The position numbers and the translations under genes were made by a program. Positions 1 through 7,507 of a stretch of DNA of 32,129 bases are shown here, piece by piece. Below the pieces are notes generated by a model. It had not been told where the DNA came from. It worked only from the letters and a program-made list of their open reading frames with translations, and did not search any database. Source of the DNA: Flavobacteriaceae bacterium (GTDB lineage Bacteria > Bacteroidota > Bacteroidia > Flavobacteriales > Flavobacteriaceae); the NCBI GenBank assembly GCA_015494075.1, contig WGBX01000177.1, forward strand, positions 1-32,129, written 5' to 3'. Position 1 is the stretch's first letter, and each line of letters starts with the position of its first letter.

Positions 1-81
1 ACCAAAGGCATTTATATCTTTGTTTTGAATGACTAAATCTATCAATTGGTCAATAGAATATTGAGCATATTTTTTCATCAT
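1..81 (-). CDS. Partial CDS, probable ECF-type sigma factor N-terminus
   Basis: Only the first 27 codons are inside the window; the gene runs off the left edge on the minus strand. The peptide starts M-M-K-K-Y and continues with a helix-like stretch reading LIDLVIQNKDINAFG. That pattern (leucine-rich helix, then N-x-D-x-x-A-F) resembles the opening of sigma-70 region 2 in ECF sigma factors, where A-F is usually followed by x-x-L-Y. The expected L-Y lies outside the window, so the family assignment is an inference. Support comes from the ECF-like promoter string just upstream (101-125), because ECF genes often drive their own transcription. The start could be either of two adjacent ATGs (81 or 78). 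It could equally be an unrelated small protein. Confidence 0.45.
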   Translation of the reverse strand, partial: MMKKYAQYSIDQLIDLVIQNKDINAFG

Positions 82-100
82 AATCTAATCCTATAAATTT

Positions 101-125
101 AGACGAAAAAATAGGTTAAAGTCAC
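101..125 (-). promoter_or_regulatory. Candidate ECF-sigma promoter for the left-edge gene
   Basis: Read on the minus strand, a GTGAC element (125-121) is followed after 15 bases by CGTCT (105-101). This resembles the AAC...CGT architecture of ECF-sigma promoters. Transcription would start near base 95, about 14 bases ahead of the ATG at 81. The match is by eye, and a short AT-rich spacer makes chance similarity possible. Confidence 0.33.
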
Positions 126-230
126 ATTTTAAAAAAATATTCAAATTCTATTAAGAGGAAATATGTAAATTGTAAAATGGCAGAATTTTGATTTCGAAAA
201 TATTTTTAAAGTTTTTTGAAGCTGATTTTT

Positions 231-665
231 CTAAATAAATAACATACTTGCCATTAGCACAATTCCAATAATGGCAATAAAAACAGACAGGATAAAATAT
301 ATTTTTTTGTCAGTACTTACTTCGTTTCGCTGTAAGTGTTTAATCCATGTAGTATAGTATTTATAAGTAAAAAGCGCCAATAAAATACCTGCAATGACTA
401 CTGAGATGCTAAGATATTTATAAAAAATCACATGAGACAACTGTGGTACTTTAGTTGAGTTGTCTGCCAATTGTAAGGTTAGAAGATGTAAAAACAATTC
501 GAATTTTTCGATAACAAATCCCAAGACAATTAATGATATTGCTGTCCCCAACAAAGCAGTTGTTGCACGTTCAACTGCCATTAGGTCTTTGGGGTCTATA
601 TTATTTTGGTTTGCCCGCTGTTTTTTCATATGGCAAGATAAGATTTTTTTTAAAATCTTATTCAA
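231..665 (-). CDS. DUF202 (YidH-like) inner-membrane protein
   Basis: A 144-residue protein with a charged N-terminus and three hydrophobic segments at about residues 37-57, 82-104 and 120-144. The stretch L-M-A-V-E-R-A-T-T-A-L followed by G-T-A-I-S-L matches the DUF202/YidH signature, which is usually ERT.LAW.RT..S. The family is widespread and its role is unknown. The start at 665 overlaps the end of cysM by 8 bases, so the two genes are probably translationally coupled. A later in-frame Met (base 629) would give a shorter protein without overlap. The final helix runs to the C-terminus. Confidence 0.72.
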   Translation of the reverse strand: MNKILKKILSCHMKKQRANQNNIDPKDLMAVERATTALLGTAISLIVLGFVIEKFELFLHLLTLQLADNSTKVPQLSHVIFYKYLSISVVIAGILLALFTYKYYTTWIKHLQRNEVSTDKKIYFILSVFIAIIGIVLMASMLFI

Positions 666-1551
666 ATAGTTCTGTGCTCAAATACTTATCAACACGATCG
701 GGAAAAATAACGACAATATGTCCGGATGTTATTTTGCCGGCTATATCTAACGCCGCTACCATGGCAGCGCCGCTGCTCATACCTACCGGAATACCTTCTT
801 CGCGCATAATACGGCGACTATATTCAAAGGCATCTTCGGTTTCAACCATTACTGTAATATCAATTTTTTCAGGTTTATATATAGCAGGCACAATGGCTTC
901 TTCCATATTCTTAATACCTTGAATATAATGTCCTTTAACCGGATGTGCACTGACAATCTTAATATTAGGATTGTATTCCTTTAAGGTTTTAGCAATACCC
1001 ATTATTGTACCGGAAGTCCCCAGCGCTGACACTAAATAATTGATTTTGCCATTGGTTTGTTTCCAGATTTCTTCGCCGGTGGTTTTATAATGTGCCAGTT
1101 TATTGTATTTATTTGAAAATTGGTCCGGCATAAAATATTTTCCGGGCTGTTGCGATACAAGTTGGCGAGCTTTTTCAATGGCTCCGTCAGTACCACGATT
1201 TTTATCAGTCAAAATAATTTTAGCTCCAAATCCTTCAATGAGTTTACGACGTTCAATTGAAACGGCTTCACTCATCACTATTTCTACCTGATAACCTTTA
1301 ACGGCACCAATCATAGCCAAACCTATACCGGTATTGCCGGAGGTTGCTTCAATTATGGTTTTATCGCTGGTAAGTTGCCCATCAGCTTCGGCTTGCTCTA
1401 TCATTTTCAGGGCAATACGGTCTTTGATACTGCCACTAGGATTAAACCCTTCAACTTTGGCTGAAATTATAACATTTTTATTCGGGTTTAGTTTATTTAT
1501 TTTAACTAATGGTGTACCGCCAATGGTTTGGAGTATATTATCGTAAATCAT
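658..1551 (-). CDS. cysM: Cysteine synthase, CysM-like (PLP-dependent)
   Basis: A 297-residue fold-type II PLP enzyme that makes cysteine from O-acetylserine (or a related activated serine) and sulfide. The PLP lysine sits in NPSGSIKDR near residue 43, and the asparagine loop EATSGNTG binds the substrate carboxylate. Several details favour the CysM branch over CysK: the substrate-lid region reads Y-I-Q-G-I-K-N-M-E-E rather than the CysK K-I-Q-G-I-G-A-G, an ERRKLIEGFGA stretch follows the asparagine loop, and the C-terminus reads DRVDKYLST. It is the first gene of a minus-strand pair with the DUF202 gene. A -7-like element lies 24 bases upstream (1575-1582). Family is sure; the CysM versus CysK name is moderately sure. 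Confidence 0.88.
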   Translation of the reverse strand: MIYDNILQTIGGTPLVKINKLNPNKNVIISAKVEGFNPSGSIKDRIALKMIEQAEADGQLTSDKTIIEATSGNTGIGLAMIGAVKGYQVEIVMSEAVSIERRKLIEGFGAKIILTDKNRGTDGAIEKARQLVSQQPGKYFMPDQFSNKYNKLAHYKTTGEEIWKQTNGKINYLVSALGTSGTIMGIAKTLKEYNPNIKIVSAHPVKGHYIQGIKNMEEAIVPAIYKPEKIDITVMVETEDAFEYSRRIMREEGIPVGMSSGAAMVAALDIAGKITSGHIVVIFPDRVDKYLSTELFE

Positions 1552-1574
1552 TTGAGTTTTGTAAGAATTTGAGG

Positions 1575-1582
1575 CAAAAATA
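1575..1582 (-). promoter_or_regulatory. Bacteroidota -7 element (TAnnTTTG) before cysM
   Basis: The minus strand reads TATTTTTG, a perfect match to the Bacteroidota housekeeping -7 consensus TAnnTTTG. It lies 24 bases upstream of the cysM ATG. I see no clear -33 TTG at the usual distance, and the word is easily produced by chance in AT-rich DNA. Confidence 0.38.
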
Positions 1583-1667
1583 TTAAAATTTGATGGATTT
1601 TTGCTCGTGAGGGTATGCTTAAAACTGTTAAATTTTTGTAATTTTAAATTTTGAAAATCTAACTGTT

Positions 1668-2585
1668 ATGAAAATAAAAAAATATGCTGCCATAGATATC
1701 GGCTCAAATGCTGTCAGATTATTGGTAAGTTATGTGATTATTTCCGGTAAAAAAGTTAAATTCAAGAAAATTTCATTGGTGCGGGTTCCCATACGGTTAG
1801 GTGCAGATGTGTTTGTTAAAGGTGTCATCTCTAAAAGAAATAAACAGCGTTTACTCGATGCTATGATGGGGTTTAAATATTTGATTAAAGCACATGAAGT
1901 TGAGAAATATATGGCAGTAGCCACTTCAGCTATGCGTGAAGCCGTAAATGGTCAGGAGGTTGTGGCAGAAATTAAAGATAAAACCGGAATTGAGATACTA
2001 ATAATTGATGGTGCTAAAGAAGCCGAATTGATTGCGGCTACCGATTTAGAAGACTTGTTAGATCAAAACCGGACTTATTTATATGTTGATGTAGGTGGTG
2101 GCTCAACAGAATTCAGCGTTTTTAAAAACGGGCACAAAACGGCCTCCAAATCTTTTAAATTAGGAACTGTTCGGTTGCTTAAAAATATGGTTGACAAAGG
2201 CGAATGGGATAAAGCAGAAAAATGGGTTAAAGATCATGTAAAAAACTATGGAAAAGTTTATTTGATAGGTTCGGGTGGTAATATCAATAAATTGTTTAAA
2301 ATGTCGGGAAAAACTCCCGGCAGTCCCTTATCAAAAGTTTATTTAGATGCCCAATATAAATTTTTAAAATCGATGAGTTATCCCGAACGCATCAAAGAAT
2401 TGGATCTGAATCCAGACCGTGCCGATGTTATTATTCCGGCTACTAAAATATACAGACGGGCAATGACATGGAGTAGTGCCGACAAAGTTTATGTGCCAAA
2501 AATAGGTTTGGCAGACGGTATTATCAAATATTTATATTTAATGGACAAACATGCTAAGAAGGCGACAACAAAACCGCTGGCATAA
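1668..2585 (+). CDS. Ppx/GppA-type phosphatase (short form)
   Basis: A 305-residue protein of the exopolyphosphatase/guanosine-pentaphosphate phosphohydrolase family, in the ASKHA (actin-like) ATPase fold. The phosphate-1 motif is AAIDIGSNAVRLLVS near residues 7-21. The second phosphate loop is VDVGGGSTEFSV near residues 139-150. The VATSAMREA stretch and the later IGSGGN loop are also family features. It lacks the C-terminal HD-type extension of E. coli Ppx (about 500 residues), so it is the compact form common in Bacteroidota. Substrate (polyphosphate versus pppGpp) cannot be read from the sequence. It is divergent from cysM and lies 107 bases ahead of amrS on the same strand. Confidence 0.85.
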   Translation: MKIKKYAAIDIGSNAVRLLVSYVIISGKKVKFKKISLVRVPIRLGADVFVKGVISKRNKQRLLDAMMGFKYLIKAHEVEKYMAVATSAMREAVNGQEVVAEIKDKTGIEILIIDGAKEAELIAATDLEDLLDQNRTYLYVDVGGGSTEFSVFKNGHKTASKSFKLGTVRLLKNMVDKGEWDKAEKWVKDHVKNYGKVYLIGSGGNINKLFKMSGKTPGSPLSKVYLDAQYKFLKSMSYPERIKELDLNPDRADVIIPATKIYRRAMTWSSADKVYVPKIGLADGIIKYLYLMDKHAKKATTKPLA

Positions 2586-2692
2586 TAAACAAGATGTTAT
2601 TTTGTCAAAAAGCCTGACAAAATTTCCAACTGACCTGCAGGGAATAATTTTTGCGGATAATTTAATAAGCTTAGGTTTTAAAGGCTATCAAA

Positions 2693-3715
2693 ATGAAGAC
2701 TTTACCGCAACAAATAGTTTCTGACAAATTTTACCAAACTCTTAACAATGGTAAAATAAAATGTTTGCTTTGCCGACATTATTGCGAACTCAAAGATGGA
2801 CAGACAGGTGTTTGCGGGGTTAATAAAAATGAAAATGGGCAGTTGGTTAATTTGGTTTATGGTAAAGTGGCAGCTTTAAATATTGATCCGATAGAAAAAA
2901 AACCACTTTATCATTTTTTACCCGGCACTACGGCTTTATCATTAGGAACCGTTGGTTGTAATATGCAATGTTCTTTTTGTCAAAACTGGCAAATATCACA
3001 AGAACATAGTGTCTTGCAAAAGGATTTTGTTCATCCGCAACAAATAGTGGCATTGGCCTTAAAATATCAAACTAAATCTATTGCATTTACTTATAATGAA
3101 CCGACAATTTTTTATCCGTACGCACGTAATATTGCTTTAGAAGCCAAAAAATATGGTTTGAAAAATGTTTTTGTTACCAATGGTGTTGAGAGTGAGGAAG
3201 TTATTAGGGATATGGCAGGCATTATTGATGCTGCCAATGTTGATTTTAAAGCCTATGATGCTGATTATTACAGGCGTGAACTCAAAGCACCTTTTGCTGT
3301 ACGTGAAACTTTAGTGTTAATGAAGAAAGTTGGTATATGGGTAGAGGTAACTACTTTGATTATACCGGGAATAAATGATACGCCGGAGCATTTAAAAAAG
3401 ATAGCTGGTTTTATTGCCCAAAAACTAGGGGTTGGCACACCTTGGCATCTCAGTGCTTTTCATCCTGATTATAAAATGAAAGACCGTTCGTCGACACCGG
3501 TAATGACATTAGAAAAAGCTTATGATATCGGCAAAAAGGCAGGTTTGCAATTTATTTATATCGGCAATGTGGGTGTGAGAAAAAATATTACATACTGCCC
3601 ACATTGTCATAAGACTTTGATTGAAAGATTAGGCTATAAAGTTTTGTCTGATCGTATTAAAAATGGAAAATGTTACAATTGTCATACTAAAATACCAGGT
3701 ATATGGAACTTATAA
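2693..3715 (+). CDS. amrS: AmmeMemoRadiSam system radical SAM enzyme AmrS
   Basis: A 340-residue radical SAM protein. The cluster-binding motif is CNMQCSFC (C89, C93, C96), with the usual aromatic before the last cysteine. A cysteine-rich N-terminal patch (C24, C27, C31, then G-V-C-G) and C-terminal CPHC and CYNC pairs suggest extra metal sites, as in the AmrS / pyruvate-formate-lyase-activating-like family. The AFTYNEPTIF and GVRKNITYCPHC stretches are typical of AmrS. The biochemical role of the AmmeMemoRadiSam system is unknown. The 3' end overlaps amrB by 13 bases, indicating coupled translation. I found no AmrA (AMMECR1-domain) gene in this window. Confidence 0.87.
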   Translation: MKTLPQQIVSDKFYQTLNNGKIKCLLCRHYCELKDGQTGVCGVNKNENGQLVNLVYGKVAALNIDPIEKKPLYHFLPGTTALSLGTVGCNMQCSFCQNWQISQEHSVLQKDFVHPQQIVALALKYQTKSIAFTYNEPTIFYPYARNIALEAKKYGLKNVFVTNGVESEEVIRDMAGIIDAANVDFKAYDADYYRRELKAPFAVRETLVLMKKVGIWVEVTTLIIPGINDTPEHLKKIAGFIAQKLGVGTPWHLSAFHPDYKMKDRSSTPVMTLEKAYDIGKKAGLQFIYIGNVGVRKNITYCPHCHKTLIERLGYKVLSDRIKNGKCYNCHTKIPGIWNL

Positions 3716-4506
3716 GACCGGCAGGTAATGCAGGAAAATTTTATCCGGATGACCCGGAATTAATCACCAAAATGATTGTTAAATGGAATGTTATTTTGGA
3801 TGAGAATGTTACTGATAAAACGATTTTTAAGTTGCCCTCCAAAGCAGTTATATCACCTCATGCCGGTTATGTATACAGTGGCTTTACGGCTAACTTTGCA
3901 CACCGTATTTTAGGGATGCATAATCCTAAGCGTATTGTTATTGTAGGGCCTTCCCATCATGTCTTTATAAGAGGAATAAGTGCCGGTTATTTTGATGCAT
4001 ACGAAACGCCTTTTGGTCTTTTGAATGGTGATACGGCTTATTTGCGTGAGCTGAGCGAAAATTTTAACTTTACGTTTGATGAACGGGCACATAATCTTGA
4101 ACATAGTACCGAAACACAGTTTCCCTTTATTAAATATTACAATCCTTCTGTTAAAATAGTAGAACTGATATATGGCGAAACAGATTACTTGGATTTGGCA
4201 GATATTTTTGAGTTTGTATTAAGAGATCAAGATAATGCTGTGGTTGTTTCGACGGATTTAAGTCATTATCATCCACAAGAAATTGCTTATGAGAAAGATA
4301 ATAATTGTTTAGTAGCTTTTGAATATAAAAATATAGAATTGTGTTTGGATAAATGTGAAGCTTGCGGAAAAATAGGTTTAGCCGGAATAATAAAAACAGC
4401 TAAAGATCGGTATTTAAACACTAAAGTTTTAGATTATCGTACAAGCGGCGATATAACCGGAGATAAATCGGCAGTCGTAGGATATATGAGTGGTTTAGTT
4501 TACTAA
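3703..4506 (+). CDS. amrB: AmmeMemoRadiSam system protein B (Memo family)
   Basis: A 267-residue Memo-like protein, structurally related to non-haem-iron dioxygenases. The family metal ligands can be placed: H53 in SPHAGYVYSG, H85/H86 in GPSHH, D185 and H188 in STDLSHY, and C221 in EACGK. These correspond to the His-His-Cys site and nearby Asp/His of human MEMO1, so the metal pocket looks intact. The length fits the Memo domain alone, with no fused AMMECR1 domain. Its ATG lies inside the last codons of amrS, so the two are co-expressed. A hairpin terminator follows 16 bases after the stop. Function is unknown beyond the iron/copper link reported for MEMO1. Confidence 0.88.
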   Translation: MELIRPAGNAGKFYPDDPELITKMIVKWNVILDENVTDKTIFKLPSKAVISPHAGYVYSGFTANFAHRILGMHNPKRIVIVGPSHHVFIRGISAGYFDAYETPFGLLNGDTAYLRELSENFNFTFDERAHNLEHSTETQFPFIKYYNPSVKIVELIYGETDYLDLADIFEFVLRDQDNAVVVSTDLSHYHPQEIAYEKDNNCLVAFEYKNIELCLDKCEACGKIGLAGIIKTAKDRYLNTKVLDYRTSGDITGDKSAVVGYMSGLVY

Positions 4507-4521
4507 AGTTTCTTTTAAAGA

Positions 4522-4552
4522 TCTGTCAAAAATTAAGACAGAACATTTTTTT
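4522..4552 (+). terminator. Rho-independent terminator after amrB
   Basis: A six-base stem TCTGTC (4522-4527) pairs with GACAGA (4537-4542) across an AT-rich loop and is followed by a T run (about 4546-4552). It ends the ppx-amrS-amrB transcript. Its T run touches the stop codon of the converging gene at 4551. Confidence 0.62.
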
Positions 4553-4775
4553 ATTCATAATTTTTTATTTCCTCATCAAAAAAATTATAGGCAGCTTGAA
4601 CGGTTTTCTCAATTAAGGCTGCATTTTCTTCTGCTTCTTGTTGGCTAAATTCATCTAACCATTCAATTTCATCAGTATTGATATTAAGTAGAAAACGGGG
4701 GAATTCTGTATGCAATACAAAAATATCAGCTTCTAAAGCTGCATTGTCGGCAATCAGGAACTTTGGTACATTCAT
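4551..4775 (-). CDS. Small acidic conserved protein of unknown function
   Basis: A 74-residue soluble, strongly acidic protein (many Glu and Asp) with no signal peptide or membrane segment. It starts M-N-V-P-K-F-L-I-A-D and contains FPRFLLNINTDEIEWLDEF, then a helical Glu-rich tail ending in FFDEEIKNYE. I recall short proteins of this kind, with the same MNVPKF opening, as conserved hypotheticals in flavobacteria, but I assign no function. It is a single gene converging on amrB. A TAnnTTTG -7 element 21 bases upstream (4796-4803) supports this start and expression as its own unit. Confidence 0.68.
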   Translation of the reverse strand: MNVPKFLIADNAALEADIFVLHTEFPRFLLNINTDEIEWLDEFSQQEAEENAALIEKTVQAAYNFFDEEIKNYE

Positions 4776-4795
4776 AATGAAAGTTTTAATTTAAA

Positions 4796-4803
4796 CAAAA
4801 TTA
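4796..4803 (-). promoter_or_regulatory. Bacteroidota -7 element before the small acidic gene
   Basis: The minus strand reads TAATTTTG, matching TAnnTTTG, 21 bases ahead of the ATG at 4775. No convincing -33 element is visible. Confidence 0.4.
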
Positions 4804-4935
4804 CAAATTTTATAGCGAAACTATTAGATTGATTTTAACAAAAGTTTAGGGACTTTTTTAAGTTTTTATTAGCAATGAAATAGTTTTTTTTGTTGTAAAA
4901 TTGGATTTTAATTTCTAATTGTAAGATAATAGTAT

Positions 4936-4943
4936 TATTTTTG
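4936..4943 (+). promoter_or_regulatory. Bacteroidota -7 element for the bamD operon
   Basis: TATTTTTG matches TAnnTTTG. A TTG at 4919-4921 lies 14 bases upstream, slightly short of the usual -33 spacing. Transcription would start near 4950 and leave an untranslated leader of about 110 bases before bamD, which is long compared with the other genes here. Confidence 0.42.
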
Positions 4944-5007
4944 CAAATTGGAAGTTGAAGCGCTGACTATTTGACAAGTAGATGGCGAGAGTTTATTTGA
5001 CGTGATA

Positions 5008-5021
5008 TTTGTTCAAACAAA
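5008..5021. repeat. Short palindrome in the bamD leader
   Basis: TTTGTT (5008-5013) and AACAAA (5016-5021) form a perfect inverted repeat with a 2-base centre, 38 bases before the bamD ATG. The same leader also carries a direct repeat TATTTGAC at 4968-4975 and 4994-5001. Together these could be a protein-binding site or leader structure; nothing proves a function. Confidence 0.35.
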
Positions 5022-5059
5022 CTTAGAGATATAGTAAAAGGAAATTTAAAAATTATTAA

Positions 5060-5881
5060 ATGAAAAAAACTCTTGTAATTATTGCCGGCATTTTATTGTT
5101 GAGTGCTTGTAGCCAATACCAAAAAGTCTATAATGGTAAAGACATAGAAGCAAAATATAAAATGGGCTGGGAATTATATGAAGCCGGTAAATATCACAAA
5201 GCCGACCAATTATTTTCACAAGTCGAGAAATTTTATAAACGTAAACCTTCCTACCAACGCTTATTATTTGCGCATGCCGTTACGTTATTTAATATGAAAT
5301 ATTATAATGCAGCCGGTGAAAAATTTAGAAAATTTACCCAGCTATATCCCGAGAGTAGTAAGGCAGAAGAAGCAGATTATTATATTGTTAAATCTTACTA
5401 TGCGCTTTCTCCAAAATATTCAGTCGATCAGGCATATACACTTCGTGCTATGGAAGAAATTAATCGTTTTTTGAAAAAATATCCTTTTTCTGAATATAAA
5501 ACGGAAATCAATAAAATGAATACTGTTTTGCAGCGAAAATTAGAACGCAAATATTTTGAAGTAGCCAAATTATACTACGATTTGGATCGTTACAAAGCTG
5601 CTATTCGTGCATTTAATAATTATTTAGTTGACTATCCTGGCTCTTATTTGAAAGAAGATGCATTGTTTTACCGTTTTAAATCAGCTTCAGATTTGGCTTT
5701 AAAGAGTGTACTATCTAAAAAAGAAGACCGTTTACAAAAAGCTATAGCATATTATAAAAATTTTATGGCTAAAAGCCAGCAAGCAGATCTAAAAGATAAG
5801 GCTACTGTAATTTATAAAAATTTGGAAAAAGAGTTAGCTTTGATACAAAAGCCTTCATTACAGGCAAATGCGCAAAAATAA
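5060..5881 (+). CDS. bamD: Outer membrane assembly lipoprotein BamD
   Basis: A 273-residue lipoprotein component of the BAM complex, which inserts beta-barrel proteins into the outer membrane. The signal peptide ends in the lipobox L-S-A-C with the lipidated cysteine at residue 17. The rest is TPR-like helical repeats from about residue 33 onward (MGWELYEAGKYHKADQLF, then FAHAVTLFNMKYYNAAGEKF, then AKLYYDLDRYKAAIRAF). Residues after the cysteine (S-Q-Y-Q-K) are not acidic, consistent with retention on the periplasmic face. It is the first gene of bamD-rpoZ-coaBC-DUF4835, an order familiar from flavobacteria. It has a candidate promoter at 4936 and a long leader. Confidence 0.9.
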   Translation: MKKTLVIIAGILLLSACSQYQKVYNGKDIEAKYKMGWELYEAGKYHKADQLFSQVEKFYKRKPSYQRLLFAHAVTLFNMKYYNAAGEKFRKFTQLYPESSKAEEADYYIVKSYYALSPKYSVDQAYTLRAMEEINRFLKKYPFSEYKTEINKMNTVLQRKLERKYFEVAKLYYDLDRYKAAIRAFNNYLVDYPGSYLKEDALFYRFKSASDLALKSVLSKKEDRLQKAIAYYKNFMAKSQQADLKDKATVIYKNLEKELALIQKPSLQANAQK

Positions 5882-5931
5882 GCCCATTTGTATGACCCGT
5901 ATAAAAACCGTAAATAAATAATCCACATATT

Positions 5932-6273
5932 ATGGCAGATTTAAAAAAAAGTAATGCACCATTAAATACAATAACTTATGACCGGAAAAAAGTTAAAGCT
6001 CCTACCGGTAATATTTACAAAGCTATTAAAATTATTGGCAAACGTGCAGAACAAATCAATTTGGAATTAAAAGATGAATTGTTAAAAAAATTAAAAGAAT
6101 TTGAGACCGATCAAGATTCATTAGCTGAAATTTTTGAGAACAAAGAGCAAATTGATATTTCCCGTTTTTACGAACGTTTACCTAAACCTACAGCTATTGC
6201 CTTACAAGAATGGTTAGAAGGTAAAATACAATGGAAAGAAGTTTCGGAGGAAGACTATCAAGCTTTTAAATAA
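5932..6273 (+). CDS. rpoZ: RNA polymerase omega subunit, Bacteroidota type
   Basis: A 113-residue protein equivalent to omega/Rpb6, which helps assemble and stabilise RNA polymerase. The conserved core is visible in APTGNIYKAIKIIGKRAEQI near residues 23-42, where the family expects an N-x-Y-x-A-x-x-x-x-x-R-A-x-Q-I pattern. The C-terminal half (residues 60-113) is a longer acidic extension, including YERLPKPTAIALQEWLEG, that is characteristic of Bacteroidota omega and absent from E. coli RpoZ. It lies 50 bases after bamD and 2 bases before coaBC. The identification depends partly on this neighbourhood. Confidence 0.85.
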   Translation: MADLKKSNAPLNTITYDRKKVKAPTGNIYKAIKIIGKRAEQINLELKDELLKKLKEFETDQDSLAEIFENKEQIDISRFYERLPKPTAIALQEWLEGKIQWKEVSEEDYQAFK

Positions 6274-6275
6274 GC

Positions 6276-7499
6276 ATGTCAATATCCGGCAAAAATATCA
6301 TTTTAGGCATAAGTGGCGGAATAGCTGCTTATAAGATGCCTATATTGGTACGTTTGCTTAAAAAAGCCGGTGCCAATGTCCAAGTAATTATGACACCGGC
6401 AGCTCATGATTTTGTTACGCCTGTTACTTTATCTACACTTTCAGGGAAGCCGGTTATTACTGATTTTATTCAAAACAAAGAAGGTTTATGGCATAACCAT
6501 GTTGCCTGGGCTCAGTGGGCAGATTTAATGGTTTTTGCACCTGCAACAGCTAATACTTTGGCCAAAATGGCTACGGGACAAGCTGATAATTTTTTATTAG
6601 CTGTTTACCTTTCGGCCAAGGGACCGGTAATGGTAGCACCCGCTATGGATTTGGATATGTATGCCCATCCGGCTACTCAAAAAAATATTAAGAAATTACA
6701 ATCATACGGAATTCTGATAATACCGGCAACCAAAGGTGAATTGGCTAGTGGTTTAAGTGGTTATGGCAGGTTAGAAGAGCCTGAAAATATTTTTAAAAAC
6801 ATTATAGATTTTTTTAATAAAAAAGCGACACTATCAAACCGGAAGGTTTTGGTGACTGCCGGACCGACTTATGAAGCTATTGATCCTGTTAGATTTATAG
6901 GAAATCACTCCAGTGGAAAAATGGGTATCGCTTTGGCCGAAGAGGCTGCTATGCGAGGTGCTTCCGTAGTTTTGGTATTGGGACCTACACATTTGCGTCC
7001 GATAAACCCGGACATAAAAGTGGTTTCTGTTCAAAATGCAGATGAAATGTATAGTTCTGTAAAACAGTATTTCAAATCTTCCGATATTACTATTATGGCA
7101 GCAGCGGTCGCAGATTTTACCCCTAAGAAAAAAGCATTGCATAAAATAAAAAAGGGCGCATCTTCGTTATCAATTGCATTAAAACCAACCAAAGATATTT
7201 TAGCTTCATTAGGCACTCAAAAAAAACCTCATCAAATTTTAGCCGGTTTTGCCATGGAGACTGAAAATGAGACCGAAAATGCCTTAGATAAATTGCAGCG
7301 TAAAAATCTTGATTTGATTGTTTTAAACTCATTACGGGAAGCTAATGCAGGATTTAAATATGATACTAATAAGGTTACAATATTTACCAAGGATGGTCGT
7401 CAGATAGCTTTGCCTTTAAAAAGTAAGAAAGCAGTAGCTGAAGATATTTGGTCGGTAGTTGAAACTTTAATAAACAACTCAAGAAAAAAAATCGAATAG
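6276..7499 (+). CDS. coaBC: Bifunctional CoaBC (phosphopantothenoylcysteine synthase/decarboxylase)
   Basis: A 407-residue fusion that carries out two successive steps of coenzyme A synthesis: ligation of cysteine to phosphopantothenate (CoaB) and decarboxylation of the product (CoaC). The N-terminal flavoprotein domain (about 1-175) begins GISGGIAAYK and contains the catalytic-type histidine in NHVAWAQWADL, the PATANTLAK motif and the APAMD substrate loop. The CoaB domain starts near residue 188 with RKVLVTAGPTYEAIDPVRFI and GNHSSGKMG, then AAAVADF near 275 and the KPTKDIL stretch. The length is normal for the fusion. The ATG comes 2 bases after the rpoZ stop, so translation is coupled. Confidence 0.95.
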   Translation: MSISGKNIILGISGGIAAYKMPILVRLLKKAGANVQVIMTPAAHDFVTPVTLSTLSGKPVITDFIQNKEGLWHNHVAWAQWADLMVFAPATANTLAKMATGQADNFLLAVYLSAKGPVMVAPAMDLDMYAHPATQKNIKKLQSYGILIIPATKGELASGLSGYGRLEEPENIFKNIIDFFNKKATLSNRKVLVTAGPTYEAIDPVRFIGNHSSGKMGIALAEEAAMRGASVVLVLGPTHLRPINPDIKVVSVQNADEMYSSVKQYFKSSDITIMAAAVADFTPKKKALHKIKKGASSLSIALKPTKDILASLGTQKKPHQILAGFAMETENETENALDKLQRKNLDLIVLNSLREANAGFKYDTNKVTIFTKDGRQIALPLKSKKAVAEDIWSVVETLINNSRKKIE

Positions 7500-7507
7500 C
7501 CACTATT

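Noticed and set aside
533-922. Plus-strand open frame opposite DUF202 and cysM
   Set aside because: Its product is low-complexity and lies antisense to two clear genes; it is a shadow frame.
2551-2724. A 57-codon open frame overlapping the end of ppx and the start of amrS
   Set aside because: It bridges two well-supported genes in other frames, its product (basic start, no recognisable motif) resembles no family, and chance explains an open frame of this length.
3432-3438. Second TTGGCAC (sigma-54 -24 word), inside amrS; another at 8363-8369 inside DUF4835
   Set aside because: Both lie inside coding sequence without a -12 element, so they are chance occurrences and a reminder that the -24 word alone is weak evidence.
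6834-7332. Minus-strand open frames inside coaBC
   Set aside because: They are antisense to a strongly supported CoaB domain and have no recognisable product.
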